Both the position numbers and the translations under genes were made by a program. This document shows, in pieces, positions 46,901-57,340 of a DNA stretch of 64,000 nucleotides (position 1 is the first letter of the stretch; every line of letters starts with the position of its first letter). This DNA is from Vitellaria paradoxa. Its lineage: Eukaryota > Streptophyta > Magnoliopsida > Ericales > Sapotaceae. The notes under the pieces were generated by a model. It searched no databases. It saw only the letters and a list, made by a program, of their open reading frames with translations, and had not been told where the DNA came from. Location of the stretch: the NCBI GenBank assembly GCA_019916065.1, contig CM034237.1, positions 22,093,752-22,157,751 of the forward strand. Reading direction: 5' to 3'.

Positions 46901-49900
46901 TCCAAAAATGACAAAGGCTTGGCTATGGGCAGCTCTAAAGACTCAACAGTTGGTCTCCACTGATTCATCATCAGCACTGAATTTTTCATTTCCTCAAATT
47001 CTCCTCCCTCACAATTCTCCAAGTCAAAATCAGCTAGGAAATCTACTTGCTCATTATTCACTAAAGCTTTCTCCAAAGGGTCATCAAAATACTCTCTATC
47101 AAAGTGATCTTGAGTGGTTGTTTGAATCCAATCAACTTCCTCTACCTCCTCATAATCACTCGGCTGCTTGGTCACCTTAAAGATGTTTTTCTCAATTGTC
47201 ATGTTTCCAAAGGAGAGCTTGATAACTCCAGTTCTACAATTGATCAAGGCATTTGAGGTGGCCAAAAATGGTCTTCCTAGGATAACAGGTACAGCTGGTT
47301 GGTTCCCTTGAATGGGCTGAGTGTCTAACACTATGAAGTCCACTGGAAAGTAAAAATGATCCACTTGAATCAAGACATCCTCAACCACACCCCTAGGGAC
47401 TTTAACTGACCTATCAGCAAGTTGTAATGTCACCCTTGTAGGTCTAAGTTCTCCCAACCCCAGCTGTTTGTAAACAGTGAATGGTAAGAGGTTGACACTT
47501 GCACCTAAATCTAGCAAAGCTTGATCTACCCTTTGATTCCCAATTAAGCAGGCTATGGTGGGGCAACCTGGATCTTTATATTTGGGAGGAGTTTTAAATT
47601 GCAAAATGGAGCTCACTTGTTCAGTCAAAAATGCTCTTTCTTTCACATTCATTTTCCTCTTGACAGTGCACAAATCTTTCAAAAATTTTCCATATGATGG
47701 ATTTTGTTTAATTGCATCAAGTAAGGGAATATTGATTCTGACTTGTTTGAACAATTCATAGATGTCAGAATTCAAATTCTCTTTCTTGGCTTTGTTCAAT
47801 CTTTGTGGAAATGGGAGTTTTGGAAAAAATTCAGATTTGTCCAAATTGGTTTTATTCAAAATTTCTTTATTTTCAAAATCTTTCTCACTCTTTTCAAACT
47901 GATTTTCTTCAGAAATTATTTTCTTATTGTCAGAAATTTCCTCTTTATTTTCAGAATTTACCTGTTCTGTTCTCTGGATTCTGATTTGCTGCTTACTGCT
48001 ATTCGAATGTTGCTTGCTGGTATTCGAATATCCCTCTGGCTGCATCAGAATTTCCTGATTTTCTTGATTCAGATTCTGCTTTTCCTCAAATTGTCTGCTG
48101 TCCAAATTGTTGTTCTCAATTAGTCCTTCATTTTGCTTCAATTCTTGCTCTTCATTCTGAAACATGACTTCTTTCTCAGAAGTGCTAAATTTCTGTTTCT
48201 GTTCACTTTCTGTTTTGCTGTCCAATTTCTGTTTCAGCTGCACCTCTTCTTCATTTTTCATGATTTCTTGCTCATTTTCTTCCTCAATTTCTTCAGCAAG
48301 TGGTTTGTAATCTGGCTTGACAATTTGCTTACCACTTCTCAATGTTGAAACAGCTTGTACATGCTCCAGATTTTCATTTGCAGCAGATGAAGATGATTCA
48401 CTGAAATGAACTTGGCTTGTAGGATTTGGTCTTGGCTGAGATGGAAGCTTTCCTGATTCTCTGATAGTTAAAGCTTGAGTTAGCTTTGACAATTGACTTC
48501 GGATGTCTTCCATGGCCCTGTTTGTCTGCTCTTGAAACTTGGAATTCTGATTGTTGGTTCCAATCTGCCCTTGCATAAATTGTTGCAAGGTGTCTTCCAA
48601 AGATCTTTTGTGAGGTGGCTGATAAAAATTTGAATTCTGCTGAGGTTGAAAAGGCTGAGGAGGAAATGGTTGGGGTTGTACATTTTGTTGAGGTTGGTAT
48701 TGTTGGTTCTGTGCTTCTGCTTTCCAAGAAAGGTTTGGATGATTTCTGTAGCCAGGGTTGTAGCTATTCGAATATGGACTATGGCCTTGCGAATATGTGT
48801 TCATCCCCTGATTTTGATTGAAGGGTCTTGCAGCTTGTGTGGGATTTGCTTGACCATAGAGAACTTCCTTAAAGGCTGGAAGTGTTGGGCAATCATCAGT
48901 CCTGTGGTCTGCGGTTTCACACATCACACACTTCACTTCACTCTCCTTCAATGTTTGCTTCTTTTGCTCCATCAATTCAATCTTTCTTGACAATGCAGCC
49001 AGCCTAGCTCCAACATCATCTGCCTCATTGAGATGGAGCTTTCCTCTATCATTTGATCTGTCAGAAAATTCAGAACAAAATGGGGAGACTACCTCCCACT
49101 GTTTAGTGTTTTCAGCTAAAGCATCAAAGAAATGTAAAGCCTCTTCAGCAGTTTTGTCATAGAATTCACCATTACACATGGTGGCAACCAACATTTTCAG
49201 ATTTGGAGTTAATGCATTATGGAAAAAATTAACAATTCTCCAAGATTCAAAACCATGATGTGGACATGCTTGCAATAATTCCTTGAATCTTTCCCATGCT
49301 TGAGCAAATGTTTCATTGGATTTACACACAAAATTCATTATTTGCTGTTGAAGAATCACAGTTCTATTTGCAGGAAAATACTTCTTCAAAAATTTTGTTT
49401 GCATGTCTCTCCAAGTACCTATTGATCTAGGCTCAAGTGAATTCAACCACATTTTTGCCTTGTCTTTCAATGAAAATGGAAATAATTTAAGCCTAACCAT
49501 GTCCTCATTAACATTCCTATCCATGCAAGTTCCACAAACATCTTCAAATTCTTTCATATGCATATAAGGATTTTCTGAGTCCATGCCATGAAAAGTTGGT
49601 AACAGCTGAATTGTTCCAGGTTTAAGATAAAAATTCTGATGTCCATTTGGAAGAACAATGCAAGATGGAGTGGTTTGTCTAGCTGGATAAAGATATTCTC
49701 GGAGAGGTCTAAGGATATTTTGATCCATTTGATCATTCTCTCCTTGAACACTTCCTTCCGGCAGAACAGGTGGTGGTGGATCCATATGTGCAACAGAAAA
49801 TTCAGATTGGGAATGTAGTGCAGAAAATTCAATCAATTCAGCAAGAGAAGATGGAGAATGCAATTCAAATCTGTTTCCAACAAGTTTACCAGACCTTAAA

Positions 49901-49929
49901 AGCATAAACAGAATTTCAGACTGAAACAA
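43978..49929 (-). CDS. Gag-Pol polyprotein of the inner Athila element (1983 aa, uninterrupted)
   Basis: One frame encodes the capsid and all enzymes for replication through an RNA intermediate. The order and key residues I can see are: retrotransposon Gag core about 120-290; zinc knuckle C334-X2-C337-X4-H342-X4-C347; Gln-rich and charged linker about 400-720; aspartic protease with D807-L-G-A-S; reverse transcriptase about 1090-1310 with D1198 and the F-M-D1262-D1263 box; RNase H with D1409, E1448, D1475 and D1518; integrase zinc site H1619, H1626, C1657, C1660 and catalytic D1689, D1748, E1784 (D-X35-E); then a C-terminal region to 1983. There is no stop or frameshift, and no shift or readthrough site is needed between gag and pol. 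The first ATG, 49929, gives [15 protein letters not shown]; the Met at residue 9 aligns with the outer copy's start (MFLRSGR), so translation may begin there. Nothing essential is missing, so the element may be active. Confidence 0.95.
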   Translation of the reverse strand: MFQSEILFMLLRSGKLVGNRFELHSPSSLAELIEFSALHSQSEFSVAHMDPPPPVLPEGSVQGENDQMDQNILRPLREYLYPARQTTPSCIVLPNGHQNFYLKPGTIQLLPTFHGMDSENPYMHMKEFEDVCGTCMDRNVNEDMVRLKLFPFSLKDKAKMWLNSLEPRSIGTWRDMQTKFLKKYFPANRTVILQQQIMNFVCKSNETFAQAWERFKELLQACPHHGFESWRIVNFFHNALTPNLKMLVATMCNGEFYDKTAEEALHFFDALAENTKQWEVVSPFCSEFSDRSNDRGKLHLNEADDVGARLAALSRKIELMEQKKQTLKESEVKCVMCETADHRTDDCPTLPAFKEVLYGQANPTQAARPFNQNQGMNTYSQGHSPYSNSYNPGYRNHPNLSWKAEAQNQQYQPQQNVQPQPFPPQPFQPQQNSNFYQPPHKRSLEDTLQQFMQGQIGTNNQNSKFQEQTNRAMEDIRSQLSKLTQALTIRESGKLPSQPRPNPTSQVHFSESSSSAANENLEHVQAVSTLRSGKQIVKPDYKPLAEEIEEENEQEIMKNEEEVQLKQKLDSKTESEQKQKFSTSEKEVMFQNEEQELKQNEGLIENNNLDSRQFEEKQNLNQENQEILMQPEGYSNTSKQHSNSSKQQIRIQRTEQVNSENKEEISDNKKIISEENQFEKSEKDFENKEILNKTNLDKSEFFPKLPFPQRLNKAKKENLNSDIYELFKQVRINIPLLDAIKQNPSYGKFLKDLCTVKRKMNVKERAFLTEQVSSILQFKTPPKYKDPGCPTIACLIGNQRVDQALLDLGASVNLLPFTVYKQLGLGELRPTRVTLQLADRSVKVPRGVVEDVLIQVDHFYFPVDFIVLDTQPIQGNQPAVPVILGRPFLATSNALINCRTGVIKLSFGNMTIEKNIFKVTKQPSDYEEVEEVDWIQTTTQDHFDREYFDDPLEKALVNNEQVDFLADFDLENCEGGEFEEMKNSVLMMNQWRPTVESLELPIAKPLSFLDQPPKPERKPLPSDLKYVFLGEGESYPAVISSQLSLDQENRLVEVLRKHRGALGWTIADLQGISPLICTHRIFLEEEAKPIRQMQRRLNPNMKEVVRGEVIKLLDAGIIYPISDSKWVSPTQVVPKKSGVTVIKNEKEELVPMRIQTGWRMCIDYRKLNAVTRKDHFPLPFLDQVLERVAGHAFYCFLDGYSGYNQIEIALEDQEKTTFTCPFGTFAYRRMPFGLCNAPATFQRCMMSLFSDFVERFLEVFMDDFSVYGSDFDTCLGNLEKVLIRCEEKNLVLNWEKCHFMVTHGIVLGHIVSSRGIEVDKAKVEIIQKLPTPRCVKDIRSFLGHAGFYRRFIASFSAIARPLCNLLSQDVPFDWTPECQASFDRLKSLLTSAPIMQPPDWTLPFEIMCDASDCAIGAVLGQRRDRRPHVLYYASKTLSEAQRNYTTTEKELLAVVYALDKFRSYLVGSHVIVYTDHAALKYLLTKPDAKPRLIRWILLLQEFDLEIKDKKGVENVVADHLSRLPHQDLASFDSPINETFPDEQLFHIDSSEVPWFADIANYLASGIVPSHWTMLDRRKFFRNVRHFFWDDPYLFKYCSDQVIRRCIPESEVQSVISFCHTLACGGHFSARKTVAKILQSGLFWPTMFRDVHAFCVACDRCQRLGKITRRNMMPLHPIYVLDIFDCWGMDFMGPFVNSFGNEYILVAVDYVSKWIEAIPTKTNDHKVVIKFLKENVFSRFGMPKAMISDRGTHFCNRHVGLLMKKYGVLHKVGTSYHPQTSGQAELANREIKRIIEKTVNPTRKDWSLKLVDALWAYRTAYKTILGMSPYRLVYGKACHLPVELEHKAFWAVRHFNESITESGFQRKLQLNELEEIRNDAYENAKITKDRVKKWHDTHILKRELFVGQKVLLYDSRLHLFPGKLKSRWSGPYVIQNITEFGAVDIQNPTSKNVFRVNGQRLKEYNENFVAEVESWDLEDPPNSG

Positions 49930-50260
49930 AACTCCAATCTAAACTCCTAACTTCACAATTTCATCTACTGATTCACAGAGAATTGCAACTACAGCTCTCA
50001 GCAAAGAAATGCAGCCGTATTCGAATATCAGATGAAACAGATTCGAATCAGAATTTCAGGATTCAGATGCAAGCAGTTCTAAAACTAAACTAACAACTAA
50101 AACTATAAAAGAAATAGAAATAGAGATGAAACAAAGTTACTCAACAAGTTAAGCAGCTCTGTTGTTGAAGATGATGGTGAGATGTACTGCCAGTCAATGC
50201 TCCAAAGGCTCAAAACACCATTGCTTCTCAAAGATCCCCGGCAACGGCGCCATAAAATTG
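49930..50260 (-). other. 5' leader and primer-binding site of the inner element
   Basis: The primer-binding site is TGGCGCCGTTGCCGGGGA on the minus strand (50252 down to 50235), eight bases inside the 5' LTR. It is the sequence known from Athila/Calypso-type elements, for which a tRNA-Asp primer has been proposed. The leader also carries ATTCGAAT boxes at 50019 and 50041. Confidence 0.85.
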
Positions 50261-51784
50261 TGCTTGTTCTTGTTTAATTACCTCACTTCAAGATAAAAGC
50301 TCAAATGAAAATTCAGATTATAAATTCAAAGTTAAAGAAAATGTTAAGTGAGGTAAGTCAAGACAAGTTTTCCCCCAAGTGCAAGGTGTGGTTGAAGCAC
50401 AAAATAACTGGTAAGTCCCAGGTCATTTCCACAGGGATCTAGGGAGCAATGAAGTGAATGACTCTAATGGAGATTAATTTGGCAAAACACTACTCACAGA
50501 AAAATGTAAAATAGAAAATTAAAATCTGATTTGGTTGGTTGATGATTTTGAACTAACTTTCCAAAAGCAAAGTGAATTTAAACTAAAAGATTAAATGATA
50601 AAAAGGTTGAGCAAGGCAAGTTTAATACCAATCCAAATGAATTTCAAGTGCCAAGAGCTTATAAATTTACCAAATCAATTTGTACTGATTTTTGAAAAAA
50701 CTAATTTCAATTGAAACAAACCATGGATTAAACACTCAATGTGCATAACCTATTTTAAGGACAATAGGAGTTCTAATTCTAGCAACCCACATACAACAAT
50801 GTCATGAGAGTTCTAAGTTAAGCAACACCTATGAACTCATCAATAGGATATACAAATTTGGATTAATCGGGTCTTGAATCAATGAGTTCTAAGACACCCA
50901 GCTGCAAATTGATTTGATAACCATAAAAACTCAAGGTAAATTCATGAAGTTCGGCCACTTGAGATTCATTGGAAGGGCATTACCCTTGCCTTGGCTCAAG
51001 AAAACTTAGCCGAGCATGTTGAAAAGAAGAAAAACAGAAATGGAAATCTGATTGGAAGACATTGCAATCTGAAATTGAAAGTTAAATGGATTTAGACTTC
51101 AAAATCTGATTACAGAAATTGGAATGAATTCAATGTGTAAATCTCCAAAACTCCAATGCTGAATTAAAATTCCAATATAAAACTCTGAACTCTCAATGAA
51201 AAACTCTCTAAAACTCTCTCTACGAAATCTCCACAATCTCAGCCGAATGCCCTCTGTATCTTCTGTCGTGTGGGTCTCCTCCCACTTCTTTCTTCCTTCT
51301 CTCTCCTATATCTTTTCTCTCTCCTCTAACCGAATGTTCCCTTCATGATGGCTTCTTCTCTCTCCTATATCTTTTCCTGATTTGCCCTCCCTGGATTGCA
51401 GATTACATCACGTGGGGAAGTTGGGGTCACATGGAATTCGTTGCTGTGAAGAAGCTCATATTCGAATACAGTAAACCCATATTCGAATACGATCCCCTGC
51501 TGCAGAAATTTCCAGAATAGTGATTCTGATTTCTTTGCACTGATTTCAACTGAATTTTCTTCTTCTTCTGAAATAGCTTCAATCCTTTGATGTGTTGTGC
51601 AGCATGCTTTCTTCTCAACATCCTCAATGTAGCTTAATTTCTTGTTCTTGTGATGGAAATCAACACACAATCCACTTTGGAGATATAGAGATGAAACCTG
51701 CACAAAACATAGATTTTATGTCTTTTTATGATGTGTGCAAGTGTAATTTGAATGTATAAACATGTATCAATTGATGTCCAATCA
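50261..51784 (-). repeat. 5' LTR of the inner element (promoter-bearing)
   Basis: It is near-identical to 37822-39344. In the element's sense it starts TGATTGGACATC and ends CAAGCA. A pair of ATTCGAAT boxes (51460 and 51481) lies about 300 bp into the LTR, in the expected U3 region. A pyrimidine/purine-biased stretch at about 51220-51380 (TCTCTCC repeats) follows in the direction of transcription. I could not place the start site with confidence. Confidence 0.9.
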
Positions 51785-51789
51785 CTTCC

Positions 51790-54613
51790 TCTATCTCCTC
51801 ATGGTCACTTGGCTGTTTGGTCACATTAAAGATGTTCTTCTCAATGGTCATGTTACCAAAAGACAACTTAATGACTCCGGTTCTACAATTGATTAAGGCA
51901 TTAGAAGTGGCTAAAAATGGTCTTCCTAAGATGACTGGGACAGCTGGTTGTGGCCCTTGAATTGATTGGGTATCAAGCACTATAAAGTCCACTGGAAAGA
52001 CAAAATGTTTCACTTGAATTAGGACATCCTCTACAATACTTCTAGGGACTTTGACTGACCTATCTGCTAATTGAAGTGTCACCCTAGTAGGTCTAAGCTC
52101 CCCTAATCCAAGCTGTTGGTACACAGAAAATGGCAAAAGATTAACACTTGCTCCCAAATCCAACAAGGCTCTATCTACCCTCTTATCCCCAATGATGCAT
52201 GCGATTGTAGGACACCCCAAATCTTTATATTTTGGAGGGGTTTTGAATTGCAAAATTGAGCTCACTTGTTCAGTTAAAAATGCTCTCTCTTTGACATTCA
52301 TTCTCCTTTTGACAGTGCACAAATCTTTCAAAAACTTTCCATAAGATGGATTTTGTTTAATATCAAGCAAAGGAATGTTTATTCTGACTTGTTTGAAAAG
52401 TTCATAAATGTTAGAATTCAAATTCTCTTTCTTTCCTTTGTTCAACCTTTGAGGAAAAGGAATTTTTGGAATGAAATCAGGGCTGTCCAGCTGGCTTTCT
52501 TTTGAAATCTTCTCCTTTCCAGAAACTTTTTCACTCTTTTCAAACTGTTTTTCATCAAAACCTTTGGTTGTATTTTCAGAAAAATCATTTTTATTTTTAG
52601 AAATTACCTGTTCTTTCCTCTGAAATCTATTTTTCTGCTCCTCGTTGCTCGGCTGCTGTTTTTGTTCAGCTTTTGGTCTGCTGTCTAGATTTCGTTTCAG
52701 TTCATTTTCTGTTCTACTGTGCAGATTTTGTTCTTGTTTCTGAAATTGTGCTTGTTCAATTTGCTACTGTTCCGATTCTAAACTGCTGTCCAACTTTTGT
52801 TTCTGCTGTTCTTCAATTTCTGGTCTGCTGTGCAGCTGCTGTTTTTGCTCTTCTAGTAGCTACTTTTGCTGCAATTCAGCTTCTGTTTCGGTGAGCAGCT
52901 GCTGTTCAAATGCTTTGCTACTGGTGTTGTGCTGGATTTCTTCCTCATCTTCCATCATATTTTGCTCATTTGCCTCTTCAATTGGAACATAATCTGGTTT
53001 CAAGATCTGTTTTCCACTTCTCAATGTTGAAATAGCTTGAGCATGTTCCAAATTCTCATTTGCACTTGAAGAAGATGATTCACTGAAGTGCACTTGGCCA
53101 GTGGGATTTGGTTTGGGCTGAGATGGAAGTTTCCCTGTTTCCCTCAAGGTTAAAGCTTGAGTGAGCTTTGACAGTTGACTTCGAATGTCTTCCATAGCCC
53201 TATTTGTTTAATCTTGGAACCTTGAATTTTGGTTGTTAGTTCCAATTTGCCCTTGTATGAATTGTTGCAAGGTATCCTCCAATGATCTTTTATGTGGTGG
53301 CTGATAATTGTTGGTGTTTTGTTGAGGTTGATAAAGTTGGGAATGAAATGGTTGAGGTGGAAAAGGTTGTTGAGGTTGCTGCTGCTGCTAGTGTTGTGCC
53401 TCAACTCTCCAGGGGGTATTCGAATGGCCTCTATATCCAGCATTGTAAGCATTCGAATATGGCTGATTTCCTGAAGCAAAGTTGTTCACCCCCTGATTTG
53501 AGTTGTAATTTCTTGCAGCTGGTGGGGGATTTACTTGACCATAAAGAACTTCTTTAAAAGCTGGAAGTGTGGGACAATCGTCCGTCTTGTGGTCCGAAGT
53601 TTCACACAACACATAGTTAACTTCCTTTTCCTCCGATCCTTGCTTCTTTTGCTCCATCAACTCCACTTTCCTTGACAATGCAGCCAAACGAGCACCAAGA
53701 TCATCAGTGTCACTGAGATGAAACTTTCCTCTTGCACCTATGCTGTCAAAAAACTCAGAAAATGGAGAAACTACCTCCCATTGTTTAGTATTTTCAGCCA
53801 AGGAATCAAAAAAATGCAAAGCTTCTTCAGCGATTTTATCATGAAATTCACCATTACACATTGTTGCAACCAACATTTTCAGATTTGGAGTTAATGCATT
53901 ATGAAAGAAGTTAACAATTCTCCAAGACTCAAAACCATGATGTGGACAAGTTTGCAACAATTCTCTAAACCTATCCCATGCATGTGCAAATGTTTCATTA
54001 GGCTTACACACAAAATTCATGATTTGTTGTTGGAGTATCACTGTCCTATTAGCTGGAAAATACTTCTTCAAAAACTTTATTTGCATGTCCCTCCAAGTTC
54101 CAATTGATCTAGGCTCCAATGAGTTCAACCACATCTTTGCTTTATCTTTCAATGAAAATGGAAACAACTTAAGCCTAACCATGTCCTCATTTGTATTCCT
54201 ATCCATGCATGTTCCACAAACATCCTCAAATTCTTTTATATGCATGTAAGGATTTTCGGAATCCATATGCCATGAAAAGTAGGCAAAAGCTGAATTATTC
54301 CTGGTTTAAAATTAAAATTATGATGTCCAATGGGAAGAACAATGCATGATGGTGTTGTTTGCCTAGCAGGATGGAGATATTCACGGAGAGGTCTAAAAAG
54401 ATTTTGATTGATTTGATCATTCCCTCCATGAACACTACCTTCCGGCAAAAGAGGTGGCGGTCCTCCCGGTAAAGCAGGTGGTGGTGGTGGATCCATGTGC
54501 ACAGATGATTCAGATGATGTGTAAGATGTAGCAAGTTCAATTAATTCAGCTAGAGATGATGGTGAACGCAACTCAGAATTATTTCCAACAAGTCTGCCAG
54601 ATCTTAAGAACAT
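51790..54613 (-). pseudogene. Outer element gag and protease (broken 5' half of gag-pol)
   Basis: Frames 54613-54236, 54266-53388, 53195-52860 and 52445-51790 align in order with residues about 9-935 of the inner polyprotein. A small insertion near 54266 (the ATATG region) shifts the frame inside LPTFHG. In-frame stops at about 53386, 53207, 52858 and 52765 fall mostly at former Gln codons. The first zinc-knuckle cysteine has become Tyr (NYVLC against KCVMC). The protease core ([12 protein letters not shown]) is intact. The coding sequence is cut at 51785-51789 by the inner element and resumes at 37816. Codons after EEIEEV in the last frame belong to the inner LTR, not to this protein. Confidence 0.9.
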
Positions 54614-55265
54614 GCACAGAAAATTCAGATTTGAATATACTCCAACCTAACCTCCAAACTTCACAACTAAATCACCAATTCACAAAGAAAAATCAGACCT
54701 CTTCCTCTAACAAATTGCAGCAGAATGTACAGCAACTCAATGCAAATTTTCAGTAAGTCAAACAAAAATTCAAAGATGAATTTCAGCAAATGAAATTAGA
54801 TTTTTCAACTACTTCTCATAAAATTCTGAACAACTCTTCTGTTAACAGATTGCACACACACATAAACTCAGTAGATTTAATGCAATATGACAGCAAAACA
54901 GATCAGCAATTCAGAGGTAAACTCAGGCATTCGAATATCATATGCAGCAGATTTGAATATCAAAATTCCAGAAATCAAATTTCAGCACAGAAAATCAACA
55001 ACTCAGAAATTTAGATATCTAAAACAAAATACAGCACTAAACTCAGATTTTTTTTTAAATCAGAAACTACAATTTAAACACTAAAACTGAAAATAAAAAC
55101 GTATAAAAATGAAACTAGAGGTGGAAATAAAAATGGAACAAAATTACCCCATGCCTTGAGTAGCTTTGTTGTTGAAGATGGTGGTGAGTAATGTTACGAA
55201 TCCTTGCTCCAAGAGTTCAAAACACCATTGCTTTTCAAATATCCTCGGCAATGGTGCCAAAATTG
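54614..55265 (-). other. 5' leader and decayed primer-binding site of the outer element
   Basis: On the minus strand the site (55259 down to 55242) reads TGGCACCATTGCCGAGGA, three G-to-A changes from the inner element's TGGCGCCGTTGCCGGGGA. Two of the three fall at CpG positions of the intact site, as expected from decay of methylated cytosine. The leader holds an ATTCGAAT box at 54929 and an ATTTGAAT variant at 54951. No gene is present. Confidence 0.8.
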
Positions 55266-56718
55266 TGCTTGTGTTTGCTTAATTACCTCACTCTCAAATG
55301 TAAATAAAAATGCAAATTCAGATTTCAAAGGTGTTGAGTAAGGAAAATCAAGACAAACTCCCCCAACTGCAAGGTTTCATTGTAGCACAATTAACTGGTA
55401 AGAACCAGGTCATATCCACAGGGATCTAGGGAGCAAAATCATGTTTGAATCAAATGGATTAAAGAGGCAAAACATGGCTCACATGAATGGTAAACAGAAT
55501 TGAAAATCTAGTTTGGAATTTTTGATGGTTTTGGAAATGGTTTTTGAAATGAAAACTAAACTTAACTAAAACTTGATATTAAAAAGATGGGCAAGACAAT
55601 TCCAATGCCTATCCAAATCAATCTCAAAATACCAAGAGTGAATAGATCATCAATTCTAGTTGCTCTAATGTTTGGAGAAAATTAATTTCAAATGATACAA
55701 GCCATGGATCAAACAAGTGATGTGCATAATCTATCATGAAGACTATAGAAGATCTAATTCTAGCAACTCCCATACATATTTGCAATAAGAGTTCTGAATT
55801 CAGCAACTTCTATGAACTCATTGATAAAATATGTAAACAAGTGTTAATCGGACATTGAACCATTGATTTCGAGAGTAATTAGATACAACTAAGATTGATA
55901 ACCAAAGAACTCAAAATTAATCCATGAAGAAATGCATCTTGGAAATCATTGGACAGGACATTGTCCTTGCCTTGGCCTAAGAAAAACTAGCCGATCATCT
56001 TAAGAAAATGAATAACAGAAATGAAGAACAGAGACATGACCTTCAAAGCTGGAAATGGAAATTTACTCTTTAATTTAAAAAGAAATCTAATTACAGGAAT
56101 GGAATTGTAAAGTGCTGTAGAACTAAAATCTAATTACAGTAAACTGAAAATTAAAACTAGAATTGAAATCAAAATCTGCAGAATCAAAAACCAGAGAAAC
56201 AAAGAAGAAGAAAAACTGAAAAACTTGAAACCCAAAAAAAAACTCTCTCTCTAAAACTCCCTAAAAAATTGTGTGTCCCCCCAAGTATATCTCTCCATGT
56301 GTATATCTCTCTGAATGTATGAGTGGGTGTGGATCTTGTGATGCCATCCCTCCACTCTCTCTTTCCTCCAGATTGCATCCCTTCAAATCTGTAAAATCAC
56401 GTGGAATCTGTTTTCTGCCAACAGTCCCAGTATTTGAATACTGCTTGGCTGTATTCGAATATGCATTTCCTCCTTTGCTCAAGATATTCAAATAGGATTA
56501 TGTGTTGTATCCTGAATCCTCTGTGCTTCCATTCTTCATTCCTTCTTCTTTACACTTTAATGAGCTCAAATCCTCCTTTAATTGTGATGAAATTGCAACA
56601 CATTCTTTGTATTGAGGAATGAAGATGAAATCTGCACAAAACAAGGGTTTTATCTCATTTATATGCTATGTAAAAGTGTAATTAAGTGAATAAAAGTGTA
56701 GCAAATTAAGTCCAATCA
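55266..56718 (-). repeat. 5' LTR of the outer element
   Basis: It is 1453 bp and pairs with 28412-29878. The U3 pair of boxes is present here as ATTTGAAT (56432) and ATTCGAAT (56453), whereas in the 3' LTR the first is intact and the second has decayed, so each LTR has lost a different member by C-to-T change. Confidence 0.9.
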
Positions 56719-56723
56719 TGTGT

Positions 56724-56836
56724 CCACATCCCAATGTTCACAATTTACCAATATCATAGTCATTATGTGTAATGACCCAAAAATCCAATTATTATAATTT
56801 TGTAATTTTAACAAAATAGAAAATAAATACAATTCA
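56724..56836. other. Short spacer
   Basis: It contains TGTAATGACCCAAAAATCC at about 56768, which resembles the start of the Tekay/Del-like solo LTR at 57414 (TGTAATAACCTG) and may be a fragment of a related LTR. Confidence 0.35.
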
Positions 56837-56969
56837 CACTACTAGAAAAAAGCTGATTACCAACTGACCATTACCAACCGAATATAATCAGTTGGTAAAT
56901 ACCAACCGATTACCAACATATTACCAACCGAAGTAGAAATTGCTAAAATTTTGATAATTATCAACTCCT

Positions 56970-57340
56970 TACCAACTGATCCAATTCAGTTGGTAAATTT
57001 TCAGTTGGTAATCGGTTGGTATATTGGTGGAAAAATTTTTACCAACTGATTACCAACTGCTTACAACTGGTTGGTACATGTTTCAATTGGTAATCAGTTG
57101 GTAATCTGGTGGGAAGATTTTTCCCACCAAATTACCAACCAATTACCAACTGTTTATAACTGGTTGGTACATGTTTCAGTTGGTAATCAGTTGATAATCT
57201 GGTGGGAAGATTTTTCCCTCCAAATTACCAACCGATTACCAACTGCTTACAACTGGTTGGTATATGTTTCAATTGGTAATCAGTTGGTAATCTAGCAGGA
57301 AGATTTTTGCCACCAAATTACCATCGGATTACCCACTGAA
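56970..57340 (+). repeat. 93-bp tandem repeat in the CACTA subterminal region
   Basis: Units beginning GCTTACAACTGG or GTTTATAACTGG start at 57059, 57152 and 57245, exactly 93 bp (31 codons) apart. Because the period is a multiple of three, a frame (57071-57295) remains open with a repeated NQL(V/I)IWWEDF peptide. It is a by-product, not a likely protein. Confidence 0.75.

Larger units (their letters stand above)
37822..51784 (-). mobile_element. Inner Athila-type LTR retrotransposon, apparently intact
   Basis: LTRs at 37822-39344 and 50261-51784 (1523 and 1524 bp) are almost identical; I see only about three differences. CTTCC flanks the element (37817-37821 and 51785-51789). The minus strand is coding: 5' LTR (right), primer-binding site, leader, one gag-pol ORF, spacer, extra ORF, non-coding region, polypurine tract, 3' LTR. 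All parts needed for autonomous movement can be seen. It inserted into the outer element between protease and reverse transcriptase. The TGGCGCCGTTGCCGGGGA primer site and the extra ORF after integrase point to the Athila/Calypso lineage of Ty3/gypsy (family knowledge, not a database match). Confidence 0.95.
28412..56718 (-). mobile_element. Outer Athila-type LTR retrotransposon, degenerate, with a second element nested inside
   Basis: LTRs at 28412-29878 and 55266-56718 begin TG and end CA on the plus strand, and TGTGT flanks the whole (28407-28411 and 56719-56723). The coding strand is minus, so the 5' LTR is on the right. Order from the 5' side: LTR, primer-binding site, gag, protease, [inner element], reverse transcriptase, RNase H, integrase, spacer, extra ORF, polypurine tract, LTR. 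Without the insertion it is about 14.3 kb. Gag-pol carries several nonsense codons, at least two frameshifts, a lost zinc-knuckle cysteine and an integrase catalytic Asp-to-Ala change, so it is dead as an autonomous element. The two LTRs differ by roughly two dozen substitutions. Confidence 0.93.

Noticed and set aside
47743..48123. 126-residue plus-strand open frame rich in Phe and Leu
   Set aside because: Antisense shadow of the charged Glu/Lys/Gln linker of Gag-Pol; such linkers read as hydrophobic on the other strand.
28412..56718. ATTCGAAT boxes as canonical heat-shock elements
   Set aside because: Heat-shock elements need TTC and GAA units with a two-base gap; here TTC and GAA abut, so the match is only superficial.
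57071..57295. Repeated WWEDF-containing frame
   Set aside because: It is open only because the CACTA subterminal repeat period is 93 bp, a multiple of three.
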